From: Brachycybe producta
Taxonomy: Eukaryota > Arthropoda > Diplopoda > Playtdesmida > Andrognathidae
Length of the DNA: 64,000 nt
Direction: 5' to 3'
NCBI GenBank assembly: GCA_036925085.1
Contig: JAUPFP010000005.1
Location: 3,570,501-3,634,500, forward strand
The first letter of the stretch is position 1; every line of letters starts with the position of its first letter. Both the position numbers and the translations under genes were made by a program. The notes under the pieces were generated by a model. That model did not search any database. It was given only the letters and a program-made list of their open reading frames with translations, and was not told the DNA's origin. This document shows positions 46,126 to 57,479 of the stretch, in pieces.

Positions 46126-46154
46126 ACACCACACACACACACACACACACACAC
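46126..46154. repeat. (AC)n microsatellite
   Basis: About 14 AC units. The rest of 45814-47130 is AT-rich with no feature I can name. Confidence 0.95.
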
Positions 46155-47139
46155 TTGGAAGAAGAGGTCATTCAGTCCTATATAAGATGTGAATAAATGA
46201 AAGATGGGACTCGAATTGATATGAAGGCAGAAATGGAGTGGAGGTTGAGGATGAGGGTGGGAGGTCACAGAATGTCTTGCTCTTGGGGGTCGGACTCAAT
46301 ACACACCCCTTGTATAAGCTTTATACTATGCAGCATGAAAGTCTGTATTGACTGCATAATGCAATGGTTGTAAAACTCAAAAGTTTTGATTGACAACACA
46401 CAGTTGGTATTATCACGGTTTTAAGTTTTAAAACCTCCCTTTATTTTGCAAATGCCAAATTGGTTTTTCTTGAGGTTGAGGTTAGCACTTTAGCCAAAAT
46501 GTTAGTGTTAAACAAAAAAAAAAAGAAGAAACAGTAGCTTTTGTGATTGACACTGACTTATTCTTTTGTGGCACCAACACTTGTCATTAGGCTTTCTTTA
46601 TATAGAAACAAATGTTTTGGCAATTGACTCTTATTAAAGCCAGGATATACAATGAGGGTTCACTCTATAAGTAGGCTATATCTGGCTCCAGTCTTATAGA
46701 TATGGCTTTCATTTCTTTTTTTTTTCCTCCTTATCCTTAAATAAGGATAAGAAGTGGGGGGGATGGTGGAGGGGAGGAATTCAGTATTTAGAAAGAAAGA
46801 AAAAAAAAGAGAGGATAATCCCCTAGACGATAATTGGCAAACCCTTAATCTTGTTTATTATCCTTCCTAAAGACTTTCTTTTGTTTTGAAGATAGGCGAC
46901 GATTGTAATCCACCTGGCCCTTAGATATAAAGAGGATTAACATCACAAAACCAGTTGTATATGGGACCAAAAACTCAATTTTATTTTTCTTCTTTTCTTA
47001 GGGCTTATTTAGGACAGATATACAGAGTGTGGACAAATATTTTCAATTTATAATCCAAACAATTATTAAATCATATAAAGAAATTTCAAACCAGAAGACC
47101 CAATAATTATAGTGGCGATCACACTGATCAGATAAAAAA

Positions 47140-47530
47140 AATCGCACGTGAAAAAAGGCCACACGAAATGTGCACAAGAAAAATGCGCACAGGAAAAGTT
47201 GCCCATACGAAAAATTGCCCACATGGAAAATTGCTGACACCGAAAAATGCCTACATGAAAAATGCCCTCACAGAAAAATACATAATTTAGAGTTTATCAT
47301 TTTATAATACTGTATTGTGAGTATGAGAATTTTTATATGTACGTATTTTCTGTGTGGGCATTTTTCGGTGTGAGCAATTTTCCTTGTTGGCAATTTTCTG
47401 TGTAGGCATTTTTCCTTGTGAGCAATTTTCTTTGGGAGCATTTTTCCGTGTTGGCATTTTTCCGTGTCAGTATTTTTCAGTGGGTTTGTTTTTTTCTGAG
47501 CGCAATTTTCGTGTGGGCTTTTTTCATATG
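47140..47530. repeat. Palindromic minisatellite, GAAAAATTGCCCACA family
   Basis: The left half (47140-47275) repeats units of 16-17 bp like CGAAAAATTGCCCACATG. The right half (47345-47530) repeats the inverse (GTGGGCATTTTTCGGTGT, TGAGCAATTTTCC). The same inverted-array architecture as 4940 and 28525 but a different sequence family. Confidence 0.8.
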
Positions 47531-47756
47531 CGTTTTTTTTTCTCACCAAACTGAAGTTGTACTGTATTTTTACATAAAGGCTAAGTGATGGTTTAAAGAG
47601 TTGTTTATGTTTGTATGTATGAGTGCAAAGAAAGGGGGCTACCTATCCATGGGACTGATGGGACCCGTGGGACTGATGGGATGGGATAGGTCGGGATGGG
47701 ATGCATGGACCAAAATTTTTTTGCTACTTTCGGTCTGTAATATAGGTTACTTTTCT

Positions 47757-47823
47757 GGGTGAACTGAATTTGACTATATCCGAGTTGTTCTTGGTCCAAA
47801 TTATCTCGGATAATCGGGACTCA
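47757..47823. mobile_element. Possible pogo/Tigger-like element end
   Basis: On the minus strand this reads CAGTTGAGTCCCGATTATCC followed by GAGATAATTTGGACC, similar to the ends of Tigger-like DNA transposons. The other end was not found. Confidence 0.4.
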
Positions 47824-49189
47824 ACTGTATTCTAATTTTAGTTTTTGTTGGTTTTTATGCTTGTGTAATTAAACTTTTAATGTTGTTTCTGAAATGCAGA
47901 ATGTCAAGAATTCGATTTCTGTTTCCCTCTTTCAGTTTGCATATTTTGCAATAGTTGCCCAATGCCCATGCATGAACCACCTTAAATAATAAACCTAATA
48001 AAAAGTATTCCATGTAGCCTAATTTCGATAGGACAGTCCAAATGTCACATCATAGAATATGTTATTGTCCTATAGACACAGTAGGACACATGGCAAAATA
48101 TGAAAACAAATAGTTGTAAAAGTAGATACGCAAACGGAAAAAAAGGCGCCCACTTAAGGCCAAACGTTTCGCATAAATTGCACAAAACGCATAATTACGG
48201 TTACAACCCTTTTTTTTTGTGTGTGTACATCATAATACACATTTGAATGTCATATGTGTAAACCAAAAATAAAAATGCAAATAAATTAAAAAATCTTTGA
48301 ACATTTGCATAAAGTAACATAATTTTATATTTTAATTTTTTGACTTTTTTTGGTCATAAATAATTTCTGCAAAATGTTTTCTTAAACGATATTGTTTTAT
48401 GTATTTTTATTTGCACAAAACGAAAGATTTTCTTGGATATATTTTGCATTTTCTGTGGCTTATTTCTTATTTGTATTTTTTTTAAAAAAACCGCATAAAT
48501 TCTAAAAACAATTTGCAATTGGCCTTAGTAATGATATAACAGAAAGATAGTAACTGGAATTCCATTCTTGTATATATACTGTTTCTTTCATATAAGACAG
48601 TTGCTGACAGATGCATTTGGTGGATGTAGTGACAGTAGACATAATCCACATTGCCTCCATGTCCTAATCACTTCTAACAGTAACAAGATATCTTCAAACT
48701 AAACTAATACCAACAAGGCTTGTTAAAAAAAAACTTAACTTCTTTAGCTACTCTGCTATTTATTGAAGTAATCGTGCAGAAAAAGAGGGACAAATTCAGC
48801 ACTATGACGCGCCACTGAGTCTACTTTTTGCTCATTTATGTCACAAACTATTATTATTTTTTATTTCAAAACATAGGGCTCACAATTTAAATTAGTTAAC
48901 AGTTTGCCATATCTTAATATTTAGAACTGAAAGTAAGCAATACGAGAAGGGATGTTTGAAGGTACTTTGAGGTTTGTATTTTAGTATTTTACTTCCGGTC
49001 ACAAGAAAATATCTCCTGTCTTTTTGGTGTGTTCAACTGACCACTTTTCTTGCGCCAAAATTAAAATCTTAACTCATTTAGTTTAAGATTTCTAGAGAAT
49101 AGATTTATAAAGTTTTAAAACATTAGAAATATGCAAAAAAAAAAAAAAAGGAGCATAGGCCTACATAAAAATGTGTAATAATTTTTAAT
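47824..49189. other. AT-rich intergenic stretch
   Basis: Positions 48152-48530 have weak inverted ends (ACTTAAGGCC and GGCCTTAGT), possibly an old MITE. Otherwise no feature is seen. Confidence 0.4.
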
Positions 49190-49565
49190 TTCTACACATT
49201 TTTGAATTTTTGTAATTTTTTTAAAATTATTTTTAGAACAATTTTAAATTATTTTTAAAAGTATTTTTAGAACAATTTTAAATTATTTTAAAATTATTTT
49301 TTAAATTGCTTTTAAATTATTCTTAAACTATTTTAAAATTATTTTAAAACTATTTTTAAACTGTTTTTAAATTATTTTTATATTATTTTGAAATTATATC
49401 GTAGTTATTTTGAAATTATTTTGAAATTATGTTGAATTTATTTTGAAATTATTTTGAAATTATTTCTAAATTATTTTGAAATTATTTCTAAATTATTTTG
49501 AAATTATTTTTAAATTGTTTTTAAATTATGTTTATATTGTTTTTATATTATTTTTAAATTATTTT
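49190..49565. repeat. Degenerate AT repeat (TTTTGAAATTA / TTTTTAAATTA)
   Basis: About 370 bp of imperfect 11-12 bp units of the form ATTATTTTGAAA or TTATTTTTAAA. Confidence 0.85.
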
Positions 49566-49949
49566 CTTTTTGCAATTTGTCATACTTTACGTATGCATTA
49601 CACATTGCATTAGCATGTAAAATATGCCTTTATATGCTCAATAAGACTTTGCAAACTATAATTTACAGCCAACTGTTATGAAACATTTTTTTTGTTTCAA
49701 GCATCAATCTCCATATAAGCAATCAACACAAGCAATTGCAAATGTTATGTAAATTCTCTTCCAACTGATCACAGTTTCTGTATATTATGCAAATATAGAT
49801 TCCATTATATTGGTCTATGTCTCTCAAATCTGTCTACGTTCTGGTTTTTACTCTTGAAAAACGATTGTCTGACAGTGAAGAGTTAAATGGACACCGGGTT
49901 ATCTAATTTATCTACAAATAAAATGATTAAATACTTTTAAATATTAAAC

Positions 49950-50165
49950 AATTTATACATCTTCTAGAGTGTCTTGTTACATTAAAAAAGAAACATTATG
50001 TCGAATTCAATTTATTTAGTTAACATCTCATTATATTGATTTAATATATTAAATTTGTATTTCGATATACTATTTTAATAGTTTAATGAAATATTGATTT
50101 TAAGATTTCATTTTATTCAAATATTAAAATAATAAAGCCAAGTTTATCTTGTTCATGTTCTTAAT
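49950..50165. repeat. Diverged relative of the TACCTAGTACACAC MITE
   Basis: ACATTATGTCGAATTCAATTTATTTAGTTAA and AATAATAAAGCCAAGTTTAT resemble the middle of copies at 30198 and 45513 but are more diverged. It adjoins copy 4. Confidence 0.5.
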
Positions 50166-50450
50166 GCCTCATACACACATGAGTTAAATGAATTCAAATT
50201 AAATGTGTTTAGGTGAATTATACGGAATCCAGTTAAGGACATGAACCAAATAAAAATTGACTTAATTATTGATATTTTAAATTGAAATACTAAATCAATA
50301 TTTTGTCAATAGTTTAAGTATTAACTCAATATTTTCAGATTATTAACTGAATAAATTGAATTCGACATATTGTTTGTTTGCCCTTCACAGGGCTCTGTAG
50401 AACACATTTATTATTTAAATGCATTTAAATTATCAGATGTGTACTAGGTA
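50166..50450. mobile_element. TACCTAGTACACAC MITE, copy 4 (inverted)
   Basis: Matches copy 2 throughout (GTGTTTAGGTGAATTATACG, TTGTTTGCCCTTCACAGGGC) and ends GTGTACTAGGTA followed by TA. The left end is slightly degraded. Confidence 0.85.
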
Positions 50451-50956
50451 TAAGGTATATGGGGCCAACATGCAACTCGCGAGCCACATATTGTGTAACC
50501 ATGAAATTAATCCATTATCGTAAATTTTTAAATCCCCATTTGTTTGAGCGTTTGTTTGTTTTAAACTTTACATAAGAAAATTAACTTTGAAGTTTATATT
50601 TTTTTTTTTAAATGTATTTTTTTTTTGCTTTAAAAATAAAGTTTTCTTAAAGTTTAGTTTCAGTTTGTCTAGATCTACATATGTACAATACATGTATGTA
50701 AGAAGCCATGTGGCAAATTTTAAAAGTTAAATAAAGAACCTCAAAAACAAATTCTTTTTTGACGATAATATGAGTTTTGAGGTTTATTTTTTTTTTTTTA
50801 CTTCACTTGTAAGTGAAGAGGAGGAAATCTTATATTCCCTGCCATGACCTATTTTGTTTTATGGAAACCACTGTCTGCCTTTGGAACTTTATGAAGCTCA
50901 TCATTTTTTTTTTTTGCTTTTACTTTTACTGTCAATGGTTAACCATCATCGTGTTT

Positions 50957-51104
<148 letters not shown>

Positions 51105-51362
51105 ACTCTGGTCATTTGATATTTTACCAAAGTTAAATGATAATTTGCTTTATTATCTGTAAAGAGACAGTAAAATAAAGAAAAAAAGTATACTTTTCAA
51201 AAGATAAATTAATTATTCGTTTCACTCAATTTGGTTTTAAAGCTAATTTGTGTATAGATTATTTGTATGGCAAATTAATTTTTATACAGTTACATGAAAC
51301 TTTTTTAATTATGTTTGTGTGTCATGTTAACTAATTAAGTATTTTTTTTTATAATAAATTTA

Positions 51363-51640
51363 AAAGATGGGTTATGAACAAGCTCATTATCAAACTCTTG
51401 ATGATTCTTGGCTTTCAAAAGTAACAAAATTAAGAGAAACTATAGAAAGTTTTTTTTTTAGAAACTAGAAGGGTAGCTAAAGCCTCAAGGGGTATTTTAC
51501 ATGGTTATATAAGCTTCTGTTAGCTTCATCTGTTTAAAGTTTGGGTCATTTTCAAACGCACATAAAAAAGGCTTATTTTGAAAGATACCAACATGAAAAT
51601 GACCATAAGTGATTGAGCTTCCCTTCTAGTTTTTCTTTTT
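51363..51640. repeat. AGAAACTAGAAG-family repeat, fullest copy
   Basis: AAGATGGGTTATGAACAAGC ... TTTTTTTAGAAACTAGAAGG, then TTTAAAGTTTGGGTCATTTT and the right end CCTTCTAGTTTTTC. It shows the two halves seen separately at 44116 and 45090 side by side. Confidence 0.65.
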
Positions 51641-52724
51641 TAAAAAAAGAATGTTGAAGTTTTTCTTCATTTTGCACCTGAAAGACAAACTGATCAAGAG
51701 CTCGAGAGTCGTTTTTACTTATAAACCATCTTAGAAACTGGAATATTATTTGCAAAATATAAAAAAAACTCCTGACTTAATGTTGTATTTTATTTTAAAT
51801 TTAATGGTTGGCTTCAATATTTAATTAGAATCCAAGTAATATGTAGATTATTTAACTTTTATTTTTTATGTATCTGAACTAATGGTGTAGGCCTTCTGTT
51901 TCAAGCCAAAAACGCACAAAGAGCGCATGATTATTCTGAGTTTCATAATTTAATATCAAGAAGGAAAAAAAAAAAAAAAACTTGAAAAGTGCTTTCGAAA
52001 CTAGAATGGTAAATGAAACAATTAAAAGTAATTGTCGTTTCGATATGTTTAAAAATAAACTTGATTTATAATTTAAAATGAAGAAACATTAATTCTCATA
52101 TGTTTTTTTTGGATATTAGCAGACGAATTTTGTTTTGTTTTATTTCTGTTTCATACAAATTTATTTTTTGAAAATGATCGATTTTACTCTTCTAGTTTTT
52201 ATGTCAGTTTCAGTTTTTTTTTTTTTTTGCTTGTAAAATGAGATAATCAGAAATCGATTAGCAGCTGATTGTAAATCATCTTAAATGATTCAAAACTCAT
52301 TTCCGTAATTATTAATTAAATTAAATTGTTTTTGTCTTTTTCATCCTTATTAGAATTTTTTTTAAATGTTGTTTGTTTTTTATTCGTTTTAATTTTTTTT
52401 AACGTTTTAATATTAATTATATTTTATCTTTTAGAATTTAATTAATTTTTAAGTTTAACTTTCTTCTTATTTTTGATGTGCATATTTGTAATTTAATAAA
52501 TTAATGTTAAGTTGAAAATATAATTGAAAAAAGACACAATGGATGGATTATTATAATTTAATTTTTATGTAAATCTCATATAGATGAATTTTCATTATTT
52601 AAAATTTTAATTTTAACTTAATTTTACAAAATAATAAAATCCGTTTCGATTTTTTTTAAAATAGGAAAAACGAATGCAAGAGAAGAATTAAGATTATGAT
52701 CGAAACGGCGTCTAGTAGAATTGT

Positions 52725-52803
52725 GGTACTGCGCGTGCGCGACGTCTGGTCTTTTCCTTTTTTTCCGTTTCCGTTTCCGTTTCCGCTTTTTCTCTTTGCA
52801 AAA
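52725..52803 (+). promoter_or_regulatory. Sowah promoter-proximal region (NRF1-like, TTTCCG repeats)
   Basis: TGCGCGTGCGCG at 52730-52741 resembles the NRF1 palindrome (YGCGCAYGCGCR) except at one position. Four TTTCCG repeats (52762-52785) give CGGAAA cores like ETS sites. The DNA is GC-richer than its surroundings and no TATA box is near. It lies directly upstream of the Sowah ATG. Start-site position not established. Confidence 0.5.
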
Positions 52804-52933
52804 ATGGCCGCGCCCAGCGTTGTTTTTAGTGTCGAAGGTGTTCGCGCCTTTTTAATCGGTAAAGGAGGCAAAGTAAGCAACGCGGAATTGGCAAAACAGT
52901 TCAGAAACTATTTATTGGATCCTAAAGAACAAG
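52804..52933 (+). CDS. Sowah: Sowah coding exon 1: N-terminal domain
   Basis: The ATG in AAAATGG context opens MAAPSVVFSVEGVRAFLIGK, then GGKVSNAELAKQFRNYLLDP, ending in KEQ and a split codon at CAAG/GTGAGT (phase 1). The segment matches the conserved N-terminal domain of Sosondowah proteins (vertebrate SOWAHA-D), which are ankyrin-repeat proteins of poorly known function. A good splice donor and a promoter-like upstream region support this as the first coding exon. Confidence 0.92.
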
Positions 52934-53517
52934 GTGAGTTCTATTTGGCTTTCATTTTGACCGTCTTTAGAAGGCGAAACTTGTCCTGAATTAGGACAAG
53001 GTTCAACAAAAAACATAGAGTAGGCCAATTCAGCCTACTCTCCCTGTCTCTCTCTCTCTCTCTCTCTCGTTCTAAATCAACAGTTGGTTGTCATTCGTTT
53101 TGCGTTCATATTTATGTTTTACATGTAATAACAAGTGGTTTAATCAACTTTAAAGTTTATAAATTTCTTTTATTGCTCGTATGGATATGAATATGCGTTT
53201 TGTTGTTGTTGACGTCATCGACTCGATGTTTACATTCCAATTATTTTTAAGTTTCTCTTTTTATCAGTTACAGCACGTATGTTATTTACTCGACTAGCTT
53301 AAAAAAAAATACATTCCGACTCCCGGAAAGGGGGGGGGGGGGAGGGAGTGTACGGAAACGTTATTTAATGACGTCATAGTCGAACGAAATGGGAGGGAGC
53401 CGAATATTTTTTCGCGTTAACCGAATGTCGTGTTATTAAAAGAATATATTTAAACACAATTATTTTATATTTATTATTATATTATATTATTTTATATAAT
53501 TATTTGAAAATTCTTTC

Positions 53518-53630
53518 GATTAGCAGCCGGGTAGCCTCTATACAGGAGGTTTGTACAGCCTTTGGCGCATCTTATATATGGTAATAACTTCACAGGTATA
53601 GAGGCTAGTGGCTAGTGGCTGCTAATTTAT
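53518..53630. repeat. Small inverted repeat (AGCAGCC...TAGAGGCTA)
   Basis: ATTAGCAGCCGGGTAGCCTC and TATAGAGGCTAGTGGC ... GGCTGCTAAT form inverted ends of a roughly 110-bp element. Confidence 0.7.
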
Positions 53631-53707
53631 TTATTTTATTTTACATTTATTTTACTTCAATATAGTGATATACAGTTGATATAATGACAAAAGGGAGACA
53701 AATTTTA

Positions 53708-53904
53708 ACAGGCAAGTGTGCGCAGCAGTAAAATTTTGTTGGCCCTGCCCTTTTATGAGCGTCATCAATTTCTAATTGGGTTTGTTACTTGGTCTGATGT
53801 CACATGCCCCGCCCTTTTTAATTTTTAATTGGTTGATAATTGGTCTGACGCTCATCATAGGGCGGAGCCAGCAAATTCTTTTACGGCTGGGCACACTTGC
53901 CTGT
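53708..53904. mobile_element. ACAGGCA-type MITE with 9-bp TSD (CAAATTTTA)
   Basis: The arms ACAGGCAAGTGTGCGCAGCA and its inverted partner pair through GGGCGGAGCC. CAAATTTTA is duplicated (53699-53707 and 53905-53913). The core has TCATCAATTTCTAATTGG and GGTCTGATGTCACATGCC. Confidence 0.93.
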
Positions 53905-54199
53905 CAAATTTTATACTGCAAATATATATTTTTTTATTATTATTATTTAAAATCCACAATTTGACTTTATTGTTTATAAAAATCAGTGATTTTTTTTTTG
54001 TTTTAAATGATTTCTTTTACAATATTGCTATTGTACGTAATTATGGAGTACTAGAAGGATGTCGAAAGGAAACACAATTCGTGAAACCACTGATTAAATC
54101 GTATAATTGTGTTTATGTTAAAAGTGTCTACCTACTTTTAAAAAATGATGTTCACACAGGAAGTAGAGGTGCCACAGGTACCCAACGTATATCCGGATA

Positions 54200-54393
54200 A
54201 CAAGCAAGTGTGCCCAGCAGTAAAGTTATGTTTGCCCTGCCCTTTCATGAGCGTCAGACCAAATATCAACCAATTAGAAATAGAAAAGGGCGGGGCATGT
54301 GACATCAGACCCAGTAACAAACCAATTAGAAATTGATGACGCTCATAAAAGGGCGGAGCCAACAAAATATTACTGCTGGGCACACTTGCCTGT
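54200..54393. mobile_element. ACAGGCA-type MITE with 10-bp TSD (TATCCGGATA)
   Basis: The core is inverted relative to the copy at 53708, with the same arm type (AAGTGTGCCCAGCAGTAA). It is flanked by TATCCGGATA on both sides (54190-54199 and 54394-54403). Since that 10-mer is itself a palindrome, it could be target duplication or arm extension. Confidence 0.92.
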
Positions 54394-54557
54394 TATCCGG
54401 ATATCTGACAGTTTTTTTATGGTTATTCAATTTGATTGGATACAACGCACTATTCGGTCGGATTTTTCTTTCTATTCTGAGCCGCATGTTAGGCTCAGGA
54501 TAAAAGGATGAATATCATGGGTGATCCTAAAACCTGAAACAGAATGCATATAGAAAT

Positions 54558-54612
54558 GGATGAACACAAAAACCTTGGGATGAACACAAAAACCTTGGGA
54601 TGAACACACAAA
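54558..54612. repeat. Triple 23-bp repeat
   Basis: GGATGAACACAAAAACCTTG repeats, the third copy diverging (CACACAAATCG). Poly-G tracts follow at 54645-54670. Confidence 0.75.
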
Positions 54613-54944
54613 TCGTGTTTTAAATCGAATTATTTTTTACAGTCGGGGGGGGGGGGGGAGGGGGGGGGGCTATGTCCCAGACCCCTGCAACGATCTCAAT
54701 TAAACATAACCCGACCTAATAACCGATGTATAAAAAAAGTATAGTGTTCAACCAATTCTACACTACAGTATAATAAGCATTCAGTTTCGGGTTTTAAAGT
54801 TACCCCAAATGTTCATCCCAGAGACGTACTAGGCAAGGCGACAAATGACCAACAGACGTCTGAGGACCAGAAAAGCCCATAAATTCAAAAAAGTAAAAAA
54901 TGTTAAAAAATGAAAATCTTTCATGCTATCTCAGGCAAAGGCAA

Positions 54945-55022
54945 AAATCTGAAGCTTTAACATCATTTTTGAAGCTTCGCAGGCTGCTTTGCCGCTTGGC
55001 TATGGAGTATAAACCAAGCCTT
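54945..55022. repeat. Fragment of the AAGCTT-rich MITE
   Basis: GCTTCGCAGGCTGCTTTG and GGAGTATAAACCAAGCC match the right end of the element at 6409-6792. Confidence 0.7.
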
Positions 55023-55462
55023 ATGTCGCAGTCACACTAGGCTGGTTTCCCAGCCGCTGGTTGCTGCTGGCTGGTTGTAGCGCTCTAGCAGCATAGTCTG
55101 AACTGCTACCAGCAGCTGCTTTTCCCAGCATGCTAGTGATTTTAACAGCGGCTGGTGAAGTTGGACATGTCCAACTTTAGCAGCTACCAGCTGGTCATGT
55201 GACTCCCCTCCTGCTGCTGCCATCTAGTGTGAACTTTTTGTTGCTAGTAGTGGCACTAGTGGTAGTTGAAACTCCACTGCTTGGGTTGGTTGGTGTTGTT
55301 AGAGTTTGTGTTTTTGCAAGACGGTGATTGGATGGCTTGCACTGCTAATACCAGCAGTGACTGGACAAGTGTGAACCCAAAGCAGCTGCTGCTTGCTGTT
55401 GCTGCTAATAGCCAGCAGCAACCAGCATGTTGTAAACCAGCCTGGTGTGACTGCCGCTTTAG
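55021..55462. mobile_element. Inverted-repeat MITE (GCAGTCACACTAGGCTGG ends)
   Basis: The ends GTCGCAGTCACACTAGGCTG and CAGCCTGGTGTGACTGCCGC are inverted. The interior is packed with CAGC, CTGCTGG and CAGCTG motifs in both orientations, which create short open frames without support. Confidence 0.82.
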
Positions 55463-55792
55463 GGTTAGTTTATACTTCCTTGCTAAGCTTCAAAAATGAC
55501 GTCAGAGCTTCAGGTTTTTGCCTTCGCCAGAGCATGAAGCTAGCTTTGAAATTGTTCATCTTTTCAAAGCTTAGCAACTCAAAGCACCAATCATGAAACG
55601 GATACACAAATAGGGTTAACAATTGACACCTTTTTTGCTTCCAGAAGGGGAAGGGTTCTATATCTGTTTTATAGGGTAAGAAAGGTGAGAAAATATTGTG
55701 AAGTATGAACAAGCTAAGTTTTCGTGAGCTAATTTTTAGGAGCTTCAAAGCTTACGAATCTTAGCAAAGTTTGGAGTATAAACCTACGCTTA
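55463..55792. mobile_element. AAGCTT-rich MITE, copy 2 (inverted)
   Basis: AGGGTTAGTTTATACTTCCT, GCTAAGCTTC, CTTTTTTGCTTCCAGAAG and GGAGTATAAACCTACGC correspond inverted to 6409-6792. Confidence 0.75.
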
Positions 55793-55876
55793 TCTAGGCT
55801 TAGAAATTCGTTAACTAATAAAAATATCTACTAAATATCTAATAATGGAATTCACCTTTTTTTTTTTTCTTTTCAG

Positions 55877-55938
55877 AAAAGAACAAAGCTTTATTTAAGG
55901 AATTCATTAGTGCTGTCGGTTCTATTAAAAGAGAAGGA
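55877..55938 (+). CDS. Sowah: Sowah coding exon 2
   Basis: 62 nt, found by frame: it completes the split codon to Glu and encodes KNKALFKEFISAVGSIKREG, ending in phase 0 at GGA/GTAAGT. A polypyrimidine tract and CAG precede it. It is too short for ORF calling. It continues the conserved SOWAH N-terminal domain. Confidence 0.92.
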
Positions 55939-56886
55939 GTAAGTACCGGTATTAATATATTTCATTTTTGAATGCGAATAACTGATTTCGTAATCAGTTA
56001 TTCGCCGTAGATATGAATTACTCGATCCGGGATTTGTTTGTCAGCATTAACAACACAAAAGCATTTTTGGATAAATGGTGTTGTGACCAGTAAACCAACA
56101 CACATAACATTTCCATATGTATATACAAATGTGCATCAAGGATATCAATCAACATATGTATGAGCCTATAAGCACACATCTGAAATGACTACGAAACATT
56201 GAAAAACAATGATGATTTCAAAATAACTTTGGGTTGTGATTGATTTGTATGCTTGCCGGCTGCTGATTGTCTGCAAATGTTATTGCTCTTGGTTTTGTTG
56301 GACGAAATTACTATTCGATTTTTGTCCATTCTTATTGATTTGATTGGATGTTTAAAACTAGTATGTAACACTGTTTTATGCCAACACGCGTGATTTACGG
56401 TGTTGGTTACGACATACTGAACAGTTTATGTCCACTTTTATAGATTGGTACAAACTTGGCATTTAATGGCCAAAGTGTGGCTAAAACTCTTCTGTACTGT
56501 TTAATGTGACTGGCGTTCTTTACTCAATCATTGTCTGTCATTTCTGCAATAGGCCTACACGTATTTACATTTACGAGCATCTAAACAGGTGTTTGTTTGT
56601 TTTTGATGAGTTTTACCGACCCATAAGGGAAAGTTTTGTAGAAAAACTTAGCTTATATGGACGACTTGCGAGAGAATTATAAGCCTTTTGATAAAAAAAA
56701 ATGCATTGATATAAGTATTCGTTTAGTTTAGCTCATCGTAGATCAGAAATTAGTTCACGTATGTTTAAGAAAATTGCACGTGGTGAATGTCCCAAACCAG
56801 AGTCTAGTAATATATCATATATGTAAAGCATGGTATGAGGGAAGGGATGTGACCACGCAAGGAAAATTAGAGATTTTTGCCAAGAC

Positions 56887-57293
56887 TAAAGCCTCGTTTT
56901 CACGGCGATAGTTCTATTGTGAGAGTAGCTGTCATGAAAGTTGTGATAGTTCACTCTCACGATAGCAACTGTCTACACGTGTTGAAGTAACGTGATAGTT
57001 CTGTCACAACAGTGTGACGTCTACTTCACAGATATCACTGAGTCAACAACAGTGTTGCCTCTTTCTCCCTCCAGAAGCCAAATTTCCCTACAAAGTGGAT
57101 ATTTCCCTACAAAGCTGTCACTCGACAACTATTACTATTGCGACATTACTATCAACTATCTATAGTCAAACGAGATTGTGTGATAGTGCTATCGCAACAG
57201 TGCGATAGTGACTGTCATGTGGTTTTCACGATGATAGTTCTCGAGATAGTTGCTGTCATGACAACAACTATCATCGTGAAAACGGGTCTTAAC
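56887..57293. mobile_element. Inverted-repeat element (GATAGTT/AACTATC-rich)
   Basis: The left end AAAGCCTCGTTTTCACGGCG and right end TCATCGTGAAAACGGGTCTT are inverted. GATAGT and ACTATC motifs recur between them. Several overlapping small frames are by-products. Confidence 0.75.
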
Positions 57294-57479
57294 TCTTATT
57301 ATTGGTCTTTTTTCGCGGGGGTTATATGTATGACAGTGGAATGCTCTTTCCCATAACAGGCTATTGATGATGTCATTACTGAATTGTGGTTTTAAATTTT
57401 CAGACATTTCAATAAACTCTTAAGGGAGCCTGAAAAGTTTCAATGCATGAAAATTAAGTTGAAACTTTTCGTAGACAGA

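Larger units (their letters stand above)
52934..55876 (+). other. Sowah intron 1
   Basis: Bounded by GTGAGT and a CTTTTCAG acceptor. It contains a short TC microsatellite (53040-53068) and at least five inverted-repeat elements. Confidence 0.85.

Noticed and set aside
55032-55499. CAGC-rich small ORFs on both strands
   Set aside because: Product of an inverted-repeat MITE rich in CAGCAGCTG-type motifs.
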